Assembly (NCBI GenBank): GCA_002841885.1
Contig: PHBE01000005.1
Location: 102,512 to 166,511 of the forward strand
Source: Deltaproteobacteria bacterium HGW-Deltaproteobacteria-18
GTDB lineage: Bacteria; Desulfobacterota; Desulfovibrionia; Desulfovibrionales; Desulfomicrobiaceae
Direction of reading: 5' to 3'
Length of the DNA: 64,000 bases
Position 1 is the first letter of the stretch. Each line of letters starts with the position of its first letter. Both the position numbers and the translations under genes were made by a program. Below are positions 56,147-64,000 of this stretch, one piece after another. The notes under the pieces were generated by a model that saw only the letters and a program-made list of their open reading frames with translations, did not search any database and was not told where the DNA came from.

Positions 56147-57277
56147 ATGAATTGCCAACCTCTCGAAGACGCTCGCAAAAAGCGTATCAAGTGGGCGTAT
56201 ACGACCCGAAACGTCGAATCAGCCATAGTGCAGACCCTGGTTTCGGGAATCGTCCAGCCAACGGCTGGTGACCTCCTGCTGGCACAAGTCGAGAGAATCG
56301 GACAGCATCCACGACTTGAACTCACGACAAGCCGAAGGGCCGAAATGTTTGAGGGCGACGAGATCGCGGTGGTTTTCGGCAACCGCTATGCTCCCGATCA
56401 ATTCGAAGCCATGGTTCCCGACAAGCTCTCCACCTGCCATCTGGTGGCCGCAGGAGGGGTCGCCGCAAGAATGCTCAACCAGCATACAAAAATGAAGCGG
56501 CCAACTCGGATCAAACCTCTAGGACTGTTGGCAGATGCGAATGGCAACCCGATCAACCTTTCCGGTTTCTGTCTGCCAAAACCTGCGGCAATCAGCCGGA
56601 CTCCTCTGGTGGTGGTCATCGCCGGCACCTCCATGAACTCCGGCAAGACAACTGCCTGCGCCAGCCTCGTCAAGGGGTTCGCGCGGCGCGGCCTGCGCGT
56701 GGCCGCAGCCAAGATCACCGGCACAGGGGCGGGCTCGGACTATCGCGCCCTGGTGGATGCCGGGGCCGACCCGGTCTACGACTTCCTCGATGCCGGATAT
56801 GTATCGACATACCGGCTTGAGCGTCATGATCTGGTCAACATCGTCATGACTATCGGAGGGCACCTGGCCGCAGCAAATCCAAAAGTCATCGTCCTGGAAG
56901 TCGCCGACGGACTCCTGCAGCGCGAAACATCGCGCCTTTTCCAGATTCCCGAATTCATGAACTGGATAGACGGAGTGATCTTCACCGCAAACGACGCTCT
57001 CGGAGCCCAAGCCGGTGTTACATGGCTGGCCGCAAGGCAGCTACCAGTTATCGCCACCACCGGCGTGCTGACGTCCTCACCGCTGGCTATCCGGGAAGCG
57101 GCCTGCGCCACGGGCCTGCCGGTCTTCAAGACCTTGAGCCTGGCCAAACCTGCCGTGGCTTCACTTATTCATGATTGCCTCCGCCACCGCCGCCGGGAGC
57201 GGCTACGCTGCTCTGAACTCCAGGCGTGCTCGGGCGCAGACCTGCTTCCATACGGATTCTTCCCGAACGGAGGCTGA
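56147..57277 (+). CDS. P-loop NTPase, DUF1611/MobB-like, function unknown
   Basis: 376 residues from ATG 56147 (GAGG upstream). N-terminal domain about 1-150 of unknown fold (LLLAQVERIGQHPRLELTTS). From about 165 a P-loop domain: VVVIAGTSMNSGKTTACASL, KITGTGAGSDYRALVDAGAD, VLEVADGLLQRE, VIFTANDALGAQAGV. This resembles the SIMIBI/dethiobiotin-synthase and MobB style of NTPases and DUF1611. First gene of a four-gene operon, five bases before the ABC gene. Substrate unknown. Confidence 0.7.
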   Translation: MNCQPLEDARKKRIKWAYTTRNVESAIVQTLVSGIVQPTAGDLLLAQVERIGQHPRLELTTSRRAEMFEGDEIAVVFGNRYAPDQFEAMVPDKLSTCHLVAAGGVAARMLNQHTKMKRPTRIKPLGLLADANGNPINLSGFCLPKPAAISRTPLVVVIAGTSMNSGKTTACASLVKGFARRGLRVAAAKITGTGAGSDYRALVDAGADPVYDFLDAGYVSTYRLERHDLVNIVMTIGGHLAAANPKVIVLEVADGLLQRETSRLFQIPEFMNWIDGVIFTANDALGAQAGVTWLAARQLPVIATTGVLTSSPLAIREAACATGLPVFKTLSLAKPAVASLIHDCLRHRRRERLRCSELQACSGADLLPYGFFPNGG

Positions 57278-57282
57278 ACAGG

Positions 57283-58995
57283 ATGCGAACCCTGCCCCCT
57301 ATCTTCGATCGCAACGGGAGCCTGATTTTACTGCGCCTTGTCCTCAACGGCATCCTGCAAGCGGCCATGGTCATCGGCACCATGTTCCTGGTGCGTGATG
57401 CCTTCAACAACCTGCTCGCATCGGGTTCCGGCGGCTCCCTCTTCGGACTGGAGGGGACCGCGGCCATTGGACTCTTCGCCGCCGGCCTTTTGTTCTGCAC
57501 CGTCCTCGGAGCGCTTCTGCGTATGGTCGAACTCATCGACGCCGAACGTCTGGGTCAGCACTATATTCACCGGGTTCGCATGACGCTCTTCAACCAAATG
57601 AGCAAATTCCCCCCCCGCACCGTGAGCAAACGCAGCTCCGGGGGCATTCTGCTACGCTTTGTCGGAGACCTGTCGGCCCTGCGGATCTGGGTCAGCCGAG
57701 GCCTTGCCCGTATCGCGGTCGCATCCATCGTCGTGGCACTTGCTACCGGCGTTCTCGCCTATATCGACGTATCCCTGGCCGTCGCGTCCCTGTCCATCCT
57801 GCTGCTCGGCCTGGGGGGCAACCTCCTGCTCGGGCCCCGTATGCAGCGCGCCATCAACGCGTCCCGTCGACAGAGGGGCTTGCTGGCCAGAAACATCAAC
57901 GAAAAGATCCGAACCCTCAGCGTCATCCAGGTTTTCAATCAGACCGGCCGGGAACGAAGGAAATTCCAGCGCCACAGCGTGCTCCTCAAGAACGCGATGA
58001 TCTCCCGGGCACGGATCACCAGCCTGATGCGCATCGTAACCGACGGGTCTACCGCGGTCTCCATGGGCCTTCTTCTCTCCCTGGGCGCGCTGGAAGCATC
58101 TTTGGGCATGACCACCCCCGGCAATGTCGTCGGGGCTATGGCCGTGGTTGGCATGATCTCCAATGCGTTCCGAGATTTTGGCCGTGTGCATGAGTATCTT
58201 CAAAGCGCACGTGTGTCCGAAGAAAAAATAGTGGTATTCTTGAAAACCAAAACCATGCGCGGACGCGCTTCCTCCTTGCCGGACCTGGTCGTCAAAGATG
58301 GAACGGTCGTCTTTGAAGAAGCCTCCCTGCAAGGGATTTTGGATAACATCTCGGTTACGGCCAAAGGCGGCTCACGGGTTGCGCTGATTGGTCCCAACGG
58401 GTCAGGCAAATCTACTCTGCTGCAGGCAGCCGCCCGCCTGATCGACCTCACAAAGGGAAGAATCCTGATCGACGGCCAGGATATCAGCAAATGCAACCTG
58501 ACCTCGGTCCGCAATGCCGTCGGTATCGTTAGCCCCGACCTCCCATTGCTGCGCGGCTCGGTGCGCTTCAACCTGCGCTACCGCCAACCAAGGTGCGACG
58601 AGTCCGAAGTCGCCAGAGTGCGAGCCCTCTGCTGCCTCGACGAAATCCTCGACTCCCTGCCAGGCGGAGAGGCGTACCGTCTGCAAGAGGGTGGATTGAA
58701 CCTGTCGCTTGGCCAGCGCCATCGGCTCGCCCTGGCCAGGGCCATCCTCGGCCATCCGCCAGTGCTGATTCTTGACGAGGCCGATGCCAACCTCGACTCA
58801 CAAGCCGAAAGGATCCTCTCCAGGATCGTGGATGAGTATCCCGGGACCATCATCATGACAACGTGGTCCCCAAAGCAGATTGCGCGCGCCGATTCCTGCT
58901 GGCACCTGGAAAAAGGGCGGCTGGTCCGGACGACCGAACGCACCGAAAGGGCAGAGCTGACCGGGTCTGACGAGACTCGCAACATTGCAAACTGA
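57283..58995 (+). CDS. ABC half-transporter (exporter type) with altered H-loop
   Basis: 570 residues from ATG 57283. Membrane domain of about six helices in residues 10-310, ATPase about 345-560: Walker A IGPNGSGKSTLL, signature LSLGQRHRLALARA, Walker B VLILDEADANLDS. The H-loop reads IMTTWSPKQIARAD, so the usual His is Trp. Family members act as homo- or heterodimers exporting lipids, peptides or drugs; no partner half-gene is here. Cotranslated with the P-loop gene. Confidence 0.9.
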   Translation: MRTLPPIFDRNGSLILLRLVLNGILQAAMVIGTMFLVRDAFNNLLASGSGGSLFGLEGTAAIGLFAAGLLFCTVLGALLRMVELIDAERLGQHYIHRVRMTLFNQMSKFPPRTVSKRSSGGILLRFVGDLSALRIWVSRGLARIAVASIVVALATGVLAYIDVSLAVASLSILLLGLGGNLLLGPRMQRAINASRRQRGLLARNINEKIRTLSVIQVFNQTGRERRKFQRHSVLLKNAMISRARITSLMRIVTDGSTAVSMGLLLSLGALEASLGMTTPGNVVGAMAVVGMISNAFRDFGRVHEYLQSARVSEEKIVVFLKTKTMRGRASSLPDLVVKDGTVVFEEASLQGILDNISVTAKGGSRVALIGPNGSGKSTLLQAAARLIDLTKGRILIDGQDISKCNLTSVRNAVGIVSPDLPLLRGSVRFNLRYRQPRCDESEVARVRALCCLDEILDSLPGGEAYRLQEGGLNLSLGQRHRLALARAILGHPPVLILDEADANLDSQAERILSRIVDEYPGTIIMTTWSPKQIARADSCWHLEKGRLVRTTERTERAELTGSDETRNIAN

Positions 58996-59013
58996 ATTCA
59001 TCGAAGGACAGAC

Positions 59014-59820
59014 ATGCAGCAACAGATCACACCCGGCATCATCCTGAAGCGGACGATTCATGACCCTTTCCCCGCAAAGTATTTTGCGTACGTTCCCAGG
59101 CAGGGACAGCGTCACGGCCGTGTCTTTGTCACCATTCACGGCATCTCGCGCAACGCCGAACAGCATCTTGCGGGTTTCGTCGCCCAAGCTGAACAATACG
59201 GGGCGATCATGCTCGCGCCTCTGTTTTCCGAAGAGACGCAGCCGTCGTACCAGCGCCTTGGAGTTTCAGCCTCGGAGGCACGGGCCGACGAAGCCCTGGA
59301 TCTCATGCTCGAAAACGCTGCGTCCTGGCTTGAAATCAACCCCATCCCTCTGCATATCTTCGGCTTCTCGGGCGGGGGACAGTTCACACACCGCTACGCC
59401 ATGCTCCATCCTGAACGCGTTGCCAGGATGGTACTGGCTGCACCAGGCTGGTACACATTCCCGGACCCCGAAAAGAGATATCCCCTGGGGCTTCGCTCCA
59501 GCCCCAAATGGCGAGGGCTCACATTTTCACCCGCGAAATTCCTAAAACTCGCGACCCTCGTCCTGGTTGGTGGAGAGGACGATGTCCGTGACGATGACCT
59601 GAACAAATCGCGCCGCATCGACGCATGCCAAGGGCTCAACCGCGTAGAACGCGGCGAACGATGGGTCGGAGCAATGCGTGCGCTGGCCAGATCCTTTCAC
59701 ATCCCGGCGGAGTTCCACTTAGAGTCGGTGCCGAATGCCAATCACGCCTTTGAAAGCTACCTCTCTCATCCTCCGTTCGCAGAAGACGTATTTCAGTATC
59801 TGTTCGGAAAGCTTTCTTGA
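59014..59820 (+). CDS. Alpha/beta hydrolase (esterase-like)
   Basis: 268 residues. Nucleophile elbow GFSGGGQFTHRYAM, oxyanion HGISRN, catalytic Asp likely in LVGGEDDVRDDD and His in NANHAF. No signal peptide. Family resembles esterases and PHB depolymerase-type hydrolases. 18 bases after the ABC gene. Substrate unknown. Confidence 0.88.
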   Translation: MQQQITPGIILKRTIHDPFPAKYFAYVPRQGQRHGRVFVTIHGISRNAEQHLAGFVAQAEQYGAIMLAPLFSEETQPSYQRLGVSASEARADEALDLMLENAASWLEINPIPLHIFGFSGGGQFTHRYAMLHPERVARMVLAAPGWYTFPDPEKRYPLGLRSSPKWRGLTFSPAKFLKLATLVLVGGEDDVRDDDLNKSRRIDACQGLNRVERGERWVGAMRALARSFHIPAEFHLESVPNANHAFESYLSHPPFAEDVFQYLFGKLS

Positions 59821-59853
59821 AATGTGCCAGAACGCTTTAACCATGGAGATCAT

Positions 59854-60285
59854 ATGAAAATCCTCAAAGCTCTCATGACTTCACTGCTTTTCGTAGCCCT
59901 GATCGGAGGATGCGCTGGCAAAGGCATGCGCGGAGAAAAAGCCGCCCATCTGCCACCAGGCACATTGAATGCGACCGATGTCACCAAACTGTTTGCGGGA
60001 AAAACCGTGGAGTCAGTGCTCGACAAGTCCGGCCGCATCAGTCTGAGCTATTACAATCCGAACGGGGAACTGCGACAGTTGCAGAACGGCGAAAAAAGAA
60101 CCGGCACATGGGAAGTCCGCAATGACGGAAGGATGTGCCTCGCTTTTCCAGGCGGTAAAAGGCAGTGCCGCATTATTGTCAAGGAAGGCGAAGTTTACAG
60201 GAAATACATCGTTAAACTTAACGGCGAGCACATACCGGTCTTGACGTACAAGTCATTCCGCGAAGGCAATTTGGTCGATAAATAA
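59854..60285 (+). CDS. Small lipoprotein, DUF995-like
   Basis: 143 residues from ATG 59854 (GGAG upstream). Lipobox GGC near residue 20 (LLFVALIGGCAGK). The mature part (about 40-140) looks like a small beta-barrel: GTWEVRNDGRMCLAFPGGKR and RQCRIIVKEGEVYRKY, with Cys pair, similar to DUF995. Last gene of the four-gene operon; probably envelope-localised. Confidence 0.75.
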   Translation: MKILKALMTSLLFVALIGGCAGKGMRGEKAAHLPPGTLNATDVTKLFAGKTVESVLDKSGRISLSYYNPNGELRQLQNGEKRTGTWEVRNDGRMCLAFPGGKRQCRIIVKEGEVYRKYIVKLNGEHIPVLTYKSFREGNLVDK

Positions 60286-60312
60286 CAGCGGGCCGGGAAA
60301 ACCCCTCGGGGC

Positions 60313-61203
60313 TCACTCCCGGCTCTGGCGATCAAGGCCCCGGTAATTGATGGCTTCGGCCAGATGTGCGGTCGAGAGATCCTGATCTCCGGCCAGATCG
60401 GCGATGGTGCGGGAAATGCGCAGCACCCGTACAAAGGCCCGCGCCGACATGCCAAGACGCTGCACCGCGCCTTCCAGAAAATTGTGCTCGCTCTCGGTCA
60501 AGGGACAGAAGCGCTCCAGCCATTTGCCCGTAAGCTCCGAATTCGAGGAAAAGTGCAGGCCCGCGTAACGCTCCCGCTGCACCTGGCGGGCGACGTTGAT
60601 GCGCTCCTGCATGACGGCGGAGCTGATGCTGCCCTGCTCCTGCTTCAGGTCGCGATACGGCACGGCCGGAACCTCGACATGCAGGTCGATGCGGTCCAAA
60701 AGCGGACCCGACAGGCGGGAGCGGTAGCGCTGGATCTGTATGGGCGTACACGAACAGTGATGTTTCTCATCGCCCAGATAACCGCAGGGGCACGGGTTCA
60801 TGGCCGCAACGAGCATGACGTCGCCGGGATATTCAAGAGATACCGCAGCGCGTGAAATGGTCACGCGGCCCTCTTCCAGGGGCTGGCGCAGGACTTCAAG
60901 GACATGCTTCTTGAATTCCGGGAGTTCGTCCAGAAAAAGCACGCCCCGATGGGCCAGGGACAGCTCTCCGGGACGCGGATATTGTCCACCGCCGATAAGG
61001 CCCGCGTCGGAAATGGTGTGATGCGGAGATCTGAAGGGACGGGTCACCACCAGCGGCTGGTCCGGGGGCAGCTTGCCGGCCACGGAATAAACCTTGGTGA
61101 CTTCCAGGGCCTCGTCAAAACCGAGCGGCGGCAGGACGGTCGGGATGCGGCTTGAGAGCATGGTCTTGCCACTGCCGGGAGGGCCGATGAAAAGCATGTT
61201 GTG
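60313..61203 (-). pseudogene. comM: 3' part of comM (Mg-chelatase-like helicase), interrupted
   Basis: About 296 codons remain. Homology to ComM/YifB begins exactly at the HNMLFIGPPGSGKTML segment (61203) and continues through NPCPCGYLGDEKH, RYRSRLSGPLLDRIDLH and the C-terminal RISRTIADLAGD. Upstream codons in the same frame are foreign, encoded antisense to the serine recombinase. The first ~200 codons are missing and should lie beyond the window, right of the inserted element. ComM normally is a hexameric helicase for branch migration in transformation. Confidence 0.9.
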
Positions 61204-61210
61204 TCTTGAA
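61190..61210. other. Element/comM junction (attL or attR)
   Basis: The break between comM homology (last codon CAC at 61201-61203) and foreign sequence lies here, 71-90 bases upstream of the recombinase start. Exact core cannot be fixed without the other junction. Confidence 0.6.
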
Positions 61211-61280
61211 TACCCCAGCTTTTTCTGACAAGATGACAGCCTACTCACTGACTGTTTTCTTGAAGGAGAAAGACCACAAG

Positions 61281-63167
61281 ATGATGAACCAAACCACGGG
61301 AACACCCAGGGCCAAGGCTTACAGCTACGTCCGCTTTTCAACTCCGGACCAGATGAAGGGTGACAGCTTCCGGAGACAGGCAGAGGCCAGCCGCCGATAT
61401 GCTGATGAGAACGGGCTTGAACTTGATGAGTCACTTTCTTTCCATGATCTTGGAGTATCTGCCTTCCGTGGACGCAACGTAGAGGACGGAGCCTTGGGTT
61501 CATTCCTTGATGCCGTAGACCAAAACAGAGTGAAGCCGGGTTCATACCTGCTGGTTGAGAGCTTGGACCGCCTGTCCAGGCAGACCCCTTACAAGGCCTT
61601 TAAACGCTTCTCAGACATTCTTGATAGGGGTGTCAACATAATCACCCTTCACGATGGAAAAACCTATTCCGCAGGAGCTGGGGATCTTGTCTTCTCAGAC
61701 CTCATGCTCTCCCTTGTATCCATGCAAAGGGCGCATGAGGAGTCCCTCACCAAGTCCAAAAGGCTGGCCGCTGCCTGGGACCAGAAGCGAAGAACGGCCA
61801 CCCTGGAGGCTGAGAACACCGGAGGTAAGATCAGGCCTATTACTTCCCGGTGTCCGGAGTGGTTGACCGTGAACAAACAAGCGGGAGCCTTCGAAATCAA
61901 CGAGGAACGAGCCGAGATCATCCGTAGAATATTTTCCATGACCATCGACGGCATGGGGAGGAGAGCCATAGCCAATGTCCTAAACTCCGAGGGAGTCCCT
62001 TCCTTCAGGTCTGACCGGGGTAAAGGTGTCGGGTGGCATGATTCATATGTGGCCAAGGTCCTGGACAGTGAAGCCGTGATTGGTCGGCATCAGCCCCACA
62101 AGATGGTTGAATCACCAGAGGATGGAAGGAGAAGACGACAGCCCATAGGGGAACCCCTGGACAACTACTTCCCCGCCATCGTTGACCCCGGCATCTTCGC
62201 CAAGGTTCAACACATCAGAAGGGGCCGGAAGATTCCCGCCGGGAAGGTTGCGACCAAGTATTCAAACCTGTTCAGTGGCCTTGCCCGGTGCGGCGTCTGT
62301 GGTGGCCCCATGCACTTTGAGGATAAAGGACCACGACCAAAGGGAGGAAGTTACCTCATATGCTCCCACGCCAAGAGGAGGCTGGGTTGTACCTCTCCCC
62401 GCTGGAAGTATCCGGAGGCTCAAGCACATATCCTGCTGAACCTACTGGAACTTGATTTTCGTGAGTTGTTCCCTTCCCTCTACGCCAAGGGCAAGGAGGA
62501 ACTGAGCAGGCTTGAAGGCCTCCTGGCCACCAAGGAACAGGCCTTGACGGACGTAGGGGCAAAGCTCGAAAAGCTGGCTGACATCCTCCTTGAACGCCCC
62601 GACAGCGTCACCATGCTGGACCGCCTGGACACCTTGGAGCAACAGAAGGGCGAACTATCCAAGGACGTGGCGGACCTTCGGTTCAAGATCTCGGAGGAGC
62701 AGGAGAGGCTTACCGGGGCAGGGAAGGCTTACGGGGAAGCGTGGGACGCTCTCAAACAATTTATCGAGATTGAGAGGACAGCCCACGTCCTAGAGCAGGA
62801 ACACCAACACAATGAAGCCATACCCAAGGAGCTACTGGCGGCCAGAGAGGAACGCCTGACGGCCCGTAGGCGGATCTTCCAGCTTCTCCAGAGGTCCGTG
62901 GAGAAGATCCTCTTCACACCAATCACGGCAGGTGAAAAGGAAGAGCATGGGGACATCAACGTCAGCTTCAATGGCCTTGAGGACACGGCCTCTTTGTCCA
63001 TCATCGTCAGTGGTAAGGGGCAGAAGGACTCCCGTGGATATGTTGGACAGCCAACAGGTGAGCCAGACGTTGTATTGATCGGTGAATCCTGGCCACCTCA
63101 AGGCCGCATCCTCTCTGGTAAGGCACTGGGTCGAATGTTGTTTCACTGGAAGTCACCATCGGAATAA
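61281..63167 (+). CDS. Large serine recombinase / integrase
   Basis: 628 residues from ATG 61281. Catalytic domain with Ser20 in YVRFSTPDQ, and Arg in ESLDRLSR. Recombinase domain about 185-290 (RAIANVLNSEGVPSFRS), zinc ribbon CGVCGGPM then CSHAKRRLGC (about 330-375), and a coiled coil from 395 to 560. Lies next to the comM junction, as integrase genes usually do. Transcribed away from the junction into the element. Confidence 0.93.
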   Translation: MMNQTTGTPRAKAYSYVRFSTPDQMKGDSFRRQAEASRRYADENGLELDESLSFHDLGVSAFRGRNVEDGALGSFLDAVDQNRVKPGSYLLVESLDRLSRQTPYKAFKRFSDILDRGVNIITLHDGKTYSAGAGDLVFSDLMLSLVSMQRAHEESLTKSKRLAAAWDQKRRTATLEAENTGGKIRPITSRCPEWLTVNKQAGAFEINEERAEIIRRIFSMTIDGMGRRAIANVLNSEGVPSFRSDRGKGVGWHDSYVAKVLDSEAVIGRHQPHKMVESPEDGRRRRQPIGEPLDNYFPAIVDPGIFAKVQHIRRGRKIPAGKVATKYSNLFSGLARCGVCGGPMHFEDKGPRPKGGSYLICSHAKRRLGCTSPRWKYPEAQAHILLNLLELDFRELFPSLYAKGKEELSRLEGLLATKEQALTDVGAKLEKLADILLERPDSVTMLDRLDTLEQQKGELSKDVADLRFKISEEQERLTGAGKAYGEAWDALKQFIEIERTAHVLEQEHQHNEAIPKELLAAREERLTARRRIFQLLQRSVEKILFTPITAGEKEEHGDINVSFNGLEDTASLSIIVSGKGQKDSRGYVGQPTGEPDVVLIGESWPPQGRILSGKALGRMLFHWKSPSE

Positions 63168-63340
63168 GGAAAAAGATGAGGAGCGTTTGCAGTCAGAGAA
63201 ACCCCGAGGAAACCTAGAGCCAGCCAGGCCAAACACTGGCCAGGGGTGGAACGAACGCCGGACCTGCTGAATGGTAGACGCAGTAGTAATTTGATCCACC
63301 GGATGATCTGCCAGTATCGTGTCAGGACTTCTTGTTGACG

Positions 63341-63400
63341 AGATGAAGGAACATAGACATAGAGTAACCCTTTCTCTTTGTGTCTCATGTTCATCTTCAT
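63341..63400. repeat. Imperfect inverted repeat after the recombinase gene
   Basis: GATGAAGGAACATAGACATA (63341-) is largely complementary to the segment about 63374-63400, with small bulges. It could be a hairpin or protein-binding site in the 272-base gap before the next gene. Confidence 0.4.
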
Positions 63401-63439
63401 AACATCGCGCTACACGCACAACAAGGAGCCTCTAAATTC

Positions 63440-63865
63440 ATGTACCAGATTGAAGACAAGACCATCAAAAGAACTGTCCCTGCCGCCGAAGCCATATGCC
63501 ATCACCTCACAGAGTCCCTATCATCCATCTACGCAGTCACTCGCCTATCCACCATGCTGGGCCTCCCTGCTGACACTGTAGCCAAGCTCCTTGCACCTCT
63601 GGGCGTACTGAAGGGTCAAGAGATAGACCCCACCCGCCTGGACTCCCTCCTGCTTACAGCCAAGGCCCTGGAAGTTGTCGAGGAATACGCCATCACCCAA
63701 GAACCGCACTGCCTGGGCTTGCCCCTGACGGTTGAGGCTGTAGGCCCTGAAGGTCTGTCTGTCAGGGTTGAGTTACCATCCGGTTGGCTGGTTGAACTGG
63801 ATCTTCCCGGCGCAGCCCTGGCCAGTGAAGAAAGGGTCAAGAGGAAGTGGACCAACGCCGCTTGA
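63440..63865 (+). CDS. Hypothetical protein of the integrated element
   Basis: 141 residues from ATG 63440 (AAGGAG 11 bases upstream). N-terminal helical part about 1-75 with LGLPADTVAKLLAPLGVLKG, which suggests a helix-turn-helix or MerR/excisionase-like fold; C-terminal about 85-135 is beta-rich (LTVEAVGPEGLSVRVELPSG). Not recognised. Position beside the recombinase would suit a directionality factor or regulator. Confidence 0.6.
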   Translation: MYQIEDKTIKRTVPAAEAICHHLTESLSSIYAVTRLSTMLGLPADTVAKLLAPLGVLKGQEIDPTRLDSLLLTAKALEVVEEYAITQEPHCLGLPLTVEAVGPEGLSVRVELPSGWLVELDLPGAALASEERVKRKWTNAA

Positions 63866-64000
63866 GTTGGGAGGGGACCTATGGTGGACGAGAGGTTGAG
63901 CCTGGAGTAGCCCCCAATTGGACCGGACACCCTGCCAACCTTAAGAGGTAGTGCAAGGGGTATGTCCAGACATAGTGCTAACGACTATTCAACCGTAGAA

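Noticed and set aside
61204..61545. N-terminal 114 residues of the comM frame
   Set aside because: They are antisense to the recombinase gene and have no ComM similarity; only codons from 61203 downward belong to comM.

Overview
This window looks like chromosome of a sulfate-reducing Deltaproteobacterium of the order Desulfovibrionales. The strongest evidence is a complete APS-reduction locus on one strand: ATP sulfurylase (sat), APS reductase (aprBA) and the Qmo membrane complex (qmoABC) followed by the Desulfovibrio-type accessory gene qmoD. The DNA is GC-rich, with AT-rich promoter regions. A genus such as Desulfomicrobium or Desulfovibrio is plausible, but the sequence alone does not fix it.

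Layout. 70-5809 (minus): carB-purF-kdsD, linking carbamoyl phosphate, purine and KDO synthesis, with a clear promoter upstream of carB. 6280-14821 (plus): an Lrp/AsnC regulator, a bifunctional proline/P5C dehydrogenase (putA type) and a full branched-chain amino acid ABC transporter (livJHMGF), a coherent amino-acid uptake and oxidation block. 14952-25181 (minus): an EVE-domain protein, then qmoABCD, aprBA and sat. 25532-31334 (plus): a divergent chorismate mutase/EPSP synthase-like protein, a small coiled-coil protein, aconitase and a PpiD-like periplasmic folding factor. 31417-34807 (minus): phosphoesterase, TonB-like protein, HD-domain phosphohydrolase, argJ and an Rrf2 regulator. 35004-37573 (plus): murB and fhs. 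37676-45698 (mostly minus): metG, a PSP1-domain protein with a long charged tail, a small plus-strand orphan gene, alaS and recA. 45838-51554: a PP-loop ATPase, WrbA-like flavoprotein, a lipoprotein, TcdA, TatD, a 29-residue membrane peptide, a bacterial CULT (cereblon-type) protein and an ATC-hydrolase-like protein. 52116-55871 (minus): a large MscS-type channel and an M48 metalloprotease lipoprotein.

The right end is the accessory part. At 56147-60285 four tightly packed plus-strand genes (P-loop NTPase, ABC half-exporter with an altered H-loop, alpha/beta hydrolase, lipoprotein) form an operon I cannot assign to a known pathway; this is the best candidate in the window for an undescribed system. 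At 60313-61203 only the 3' part of comM remains. It is cut at the codon just before its Walker A region by an integrated element carrying a large serine recombinase (61281-63167) and at least one unknown gene, and the element runs off the window end.

Non-coding signals include about a dozen hairpin terminators, paired Rex-like 18-bp sites before aprB and sat, related TAAAATTTTA palindromes before the Lrp gene and livJ, a palindrome inside the carB promoter spacer, two REP/MITE-like palindromic repeats and a 177-bp nested inverted-repeat structure with no gene in it. I found no rRNA, tRNA or CRISPR array.
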